From contig DAHWNE010000259.1 of assembly GCA_027340195.1 (NCBI GenBank), positions 1 to 9,778 on the forward strand: 9,778 nt of DNA, in the 5' to 3' direction. Below the pieces are notes generated by a model, which saw only the letters and a list, made by a program, of their open reading frames with translations, did not search any database and had not been told where the DNA came from. Origin of the DNA: Acetobacteraceae bacterium (GTDB lineage Bacteria > Pseudomonadota > Alphaproteobacteria > Acetobacterales > Acetobacteraceae). Shown in pieces: positions 9,679 through 9,778 of the stretch; the stretch's first letter is position 1; each line of letters starts with the position of its first letter. The translations under genes were made by a program, and so were the position numbers.

Positions 9679-9755
9679 GCCGATCCGCGATCCCAGGCGA
9701 TCGGCGGTGACCGCCGGAGGCAAGGCGGTCTCGCCGACCGCCAATTCCGCCTTGC
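9679..9755. repeat. Cluster of nested inverted repeats downstream of the 5-oxoprolinase gene
   Basis: Four inverted repeats crowd into 77 bases. GCCGATC (9679-9685) pairs with GATCGGC (9699-9705). GGCGGT (9703-9708) pairs with ACCGCC (9710-9715). GGCGGTC (9724-9730) pairs with GACCGCC (9736-9742). GCAAGGCGG (9720-9728) pairs with CCGCCTTGC (9747-9755). The last two exclude each other. The block starts 40 bases after the stop codon and has no T run, so a Rho-assisted transcript end or a REP-like element are both possible. The rest of 9639-9778 shows no gene. Confidence 0.45.
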
Positions 9756-9778
9756 ACGCCTCTATGGATCACGACGGG

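Noticed and set aside
9764..9778. An ATG near the right edge that could begin a gene
   Set aside because: Only five codons are visible and there is no Shine-Dalgarno site upstream.

Overview
This is a GC-rich, densely coded bacterial chromosome segment. Codon third positions are strongly biased to G/C, Shine-Dalgarno sites are clear, and the proteins look alphaproteobacterial. I would guess Rhodospirillales, perhaps Acetobacteraceae, but no rRNA or other marker in the window settles it. I see no tRNA, rRNA, CRISPR array, insertion sequence or phage gene.

Layout: (1) Bases 1-594 hold no intact gene. There is a possible 5' end of a minus-strand gene running off the left edge (GTG at 56). Beside it lies a degraded minus-strand fragment that resembles the C-terminal part of a winged-helix (OmpR/PhoB or CadC-like) DNA-binding domain. 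A visibly AT-richer patch follows at about 481-575. (2) Bases 595-3496 carry three minus-strand genes: a FrnE-like DsbA-family thiol oxidoreductase, then a class I DNA photolyase, then a calcineurin-like phosphoesterase whose start overlaps the photolyase stop by 4 bases. Two strong hairpins separate the first gene from the other two. (3) A second, more canonical PPP-type phosphoesterase (3611-4321, plus strand) is divergent from the FrnE-like gene and overlaps tail-to-tail with the next gene. (4) A GMC-family FAD oxidoreductase (4312-5934, minus) and a very long fused HyuA-HyuB 5-oxoprolinase (6018-9638, plus) are divergent from an 83-base spacer. (5) The last 140 bases hold only nested inverted repeats.

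How the genes work together: this reads as ordinary housekeeping and accessory metabolism plus stress repair. It covers light-driven repair of pyrimidine dimers, cytosolic thiol-disulfide chemistry, phosphate-ester or nucleotide hydrolysis, alcohol oxidation, and ATP-dependent opening of 5-oxoproline to glutamate. Only the photolyase-phosphoesterase pair shows physical evidence of coupling. I found no convincing new defence or mobile system. The points most worth a second look are a Tyr at the usual second catalytic position of the GMC enzyme, the coupled photolyase-phosphoesterase pair, the long hairpin behind the FrnE-like gene, and the frameshifted winged-helix remnant at the left edge.
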